From NCBI RefSeq assembly GCF_004359215.1, contig NW_027152031.1:2011876-2040443 (forward strand): a DNA stretch of 28,568 nucleotides. The letters are read 5' to 3'. The notes beneath the pieces were generated by a model. That model was given only the letters and a program-made list of their open reading frames with translations. It had not been told where the DNA came from and ran no database searches. A program made the translations under genes and the position numbers. This DNA is from Bremia lactucae (Eukaryota > Oomycota > Peronosporomycetes > Peronosporales > Peronosporaceae). The stretch's first letter is position 1. Every line of letters begins with the position of its first letter. Shown here piece by piece: positions 27,398-28,568 of this stretch.

Positions 27398-27789
27398 TTA
27401 TTGTGGTGGAGGAGGGAAATTAGATCCGAACCGTGTGTCGGATCTAATGTCGAGGATCGACAAAATCGATCACTTCCTCCATGATTTGGAGGAGGGACTT
27501 GACCACGAGCACGGCAAGCGTCGCTCGTTGGAGCAGACGGTGCAGGCTCACCATATCGAGCGGTTGGAAGACTGTTAGAAGAGTGCGTACTCCATGTTGG
27601 AGTGCGAACGAAAACATCATGCTGTTCGCGATGAGCTGTCGTCAGCTCATCGCAGTTTCGAGGATATTCGGAACCGGCATGAGAAACTTCAGGTTCAACA
27701 TGAGTATCTGGTCCGCGATCACAAGAATCTTTTGTGGATTCTTGAAAAGGGTGGTCAGATCCGTCGACGGAAGAGACCGCATACTGATG
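27398..27789 (-). pseudogene. Pol linker between integrase and chromodomain
   Basis: About 130 codons open on the minus strand in one frame after the TAA at about 27787: QYAVSSVDGSDHPFQESTKD, then SHAGSEYPRNCDELTTAHRE and SLLHHNN just before the chromodomain. Low-complexity, Ser/His/Pro-rich, as in the linker of other oomycete gypsy pols. The opposite strand is also nearly open (next entry). Confidence 0.55.
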
Positions 27790-27800
27790 TTACGGGTTGA
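27418..27800 (+). other. Antisense coiled-coil-like frame opposite pol linker
   Basis: Plus-strand frame with one internal TAG (27576): LDPNRVSDLMSRIDKIDHFL, EEGLDHEHGKRRSLEQTVQA, then MLECERKHHAVRDELSSAHR (start 27594) and RHEKLQVQHEYLVRDHKNLL, ending GGQIRRRKRPHTDVTG with a TGA at 27798-27800. Charged, helical, with heptad-like spacing. It lies exactly opposite the pol linker, as does the shorter minus-strand ORF at 596-784. Either a real extension of the antisense gene or a by-product of the linker's codon pattern and palindromes. Confidence 0.35.
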
Positions 27801-28568
27801 GCAGACCAACGTTAAACGTAGGATGCGTTAGCATCGTTCGTGGCAATTCTATTGTGTACGCATTGCCTCTGCGATGCAGTACACGGAAAGGCCCAATGAA
27901 CTTGGGTAGTAGTTTACTGCTACCCACATTAGTGACTAATCGCTTAGGTAGGTTTACCGTAGAGAGTAGCACTAGATCATTTATTTTGAATGAATGAACA
28001 TTTGCTCTTCCATGTTTGTCTGCATTCCTTTTCTGTCGGTCCACTGCGTTAGCAATGGAATCCTGAACGAAACGGATTATTGTTTCTCGAGTTAGCAGAA
28101 CCTCTTCTGCTGACTCATTTGTTTTGTCGTTTTCAGTACGCTTTGTGCGTACTACCATGAGATCATTCTCGTCTTTCGATGTCGATTTCTTTGACATCGA
28201 CACCACTCGCGTCGTTGTAACTTCGACGCGTGATAAGCATGAGCCAGAAATGGTTCTGCTCGTGCGATTCCCCCCCCTTAAACAAGAGGATCCATCTAGT
28301 TGGATGGGTATGCGAGGATGACTTAAGCCATTCACAAAGAACGGTGTATGCGTTGTAGACGCATGCACCGAATTATTGATGGCGAATTCAACCATCGGTA
28401 AAATTCGCGCCAATTCGGATACGATTGGACGTAACCTCGAAGTATCTCTTCGAGGACGCGATTTACGCGTTCTGTTTGACCATCCGTTTCTGGGTGATCG
28501 GATGTTGACATAGTCAGCCGTGTTCCGAGAGATCGGAACACGGATTGCCAGAACTCCGCCGTGAATCT
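27790..28568 (-). pseudogene. Gypsy integrase core end and C-terminal domain (runs off window)
   Basis: Minus strand, entering from the right edge. LTMSTSDHPETDGQTERVNR (about 28455-28515) holds the catalytic Glu region of the DDE core. After one frameshift near 28410 comes ILPMVEFAINNSVHASTTHT. A lysine/serine-rich insertion follows (VVSMSKKSTSKDENDLMVVR). The C-terminal domain reads KINDLVLLSTVNLPKRLVTN, KLLPKFIGPFRVLHRRGNAY (GPF motif, about 27870-27930) and THPTFNVGLLNP up to the TAA. Only one frameshift in 780 bp, so it is relatively young. Dense perfect hairpins, including two 11-bp stems nearby (27628-27653 and 28518-28543). Confidence 0.85.

Noticed and set aside
26993..28568. CRISPR-like array because of regularly spaced short palindromes
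   Set aside because: The palindromes differ in sequence from one another and lie in retrotransposon pol; there are no direct repeats with spacers.

Overview
The window looks like repeat-dense chromatin of an oomycete (Phytophthora or downy-mildew type). I infer this from the style of the Ty3/gypsy polyproteins with chromodomains, the Ty1/copia polyproteins and the MULE transposase; no host gene confirms it. There is no rRNA, no CRISPR, no bacterial operon and no intact host gene. Nearly everything is a broken transposable element, with frameshifts, in-frame stops, truncations and nested insertions, plus one 100-N assembly gap (5491-5590).

I use provisional names. LTR-A is a ~510-555 bp TGTAAC...TACA repeat. 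LTR-B is a 452 bp TGTAACGGGG...CCGTTACA repeat. Gypsy-D has its own LTR (LTR-D). Layout: 1-308 is the right end of LTR-B, sitting inside a gypsy pol C-terminus (309-989, + strand, chromodomain). That pol is followed by a minus-strand ORF remnant, a polypurine tract and LTR-A (2055-2569). From 2570 to about 4165 lies a degenerate FAR1-type MULE transposase with an LTR-A fragment in it. It is fused to a gypsy gag-protease (4166-5490, +) that ends at the gap. Right of the gap, on the minus strand, are a gag N-terminus, a primer binding site, LTR-A (5905-6457) and then a copia element (copia-1, about 6511-8876, minus). 8877-10284 holds no recognisable gene. 10285-15917 is a nearly complete but decayed gypsy-D element on the minus strand. 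16398-19245 is the 5' half of a family-A gypsy (+), joined to a 5'-truncated copia (copia-2, 19246-~22507, +) that carries an internal inversion. It is followed by a second family-A 5' portion on the minus strand (23545 down to 22511), so copia-2 lies between two inverted gypsy halves. 24770-25733 is the 3' end of a family-B element with its own antisense ORF, polypurine tract and LTR-B. 26127-26662 is an LTR-A that looks solo. 27090-28568 is a gypsy integrase, linker and chromodomain on the minus strand.

Two signals go beyond ordinary transposon decay. First, the family A and B gypsy sequences (LTRs, gag, protease, pol and 3' region) are packed with perfect short inverted repeats of 7-11 bp with small loops, far above chance and inside coding sequence; I saw none of this in gypsy-D or the copias. 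Second, both families carry a minus-strand ORF starting about 120-135 bp before the 3' LTR, and the pol linker region can encode a coiled-coil-like protein on the opposite strand. All calls rest on reading the sequence; no database search was run.
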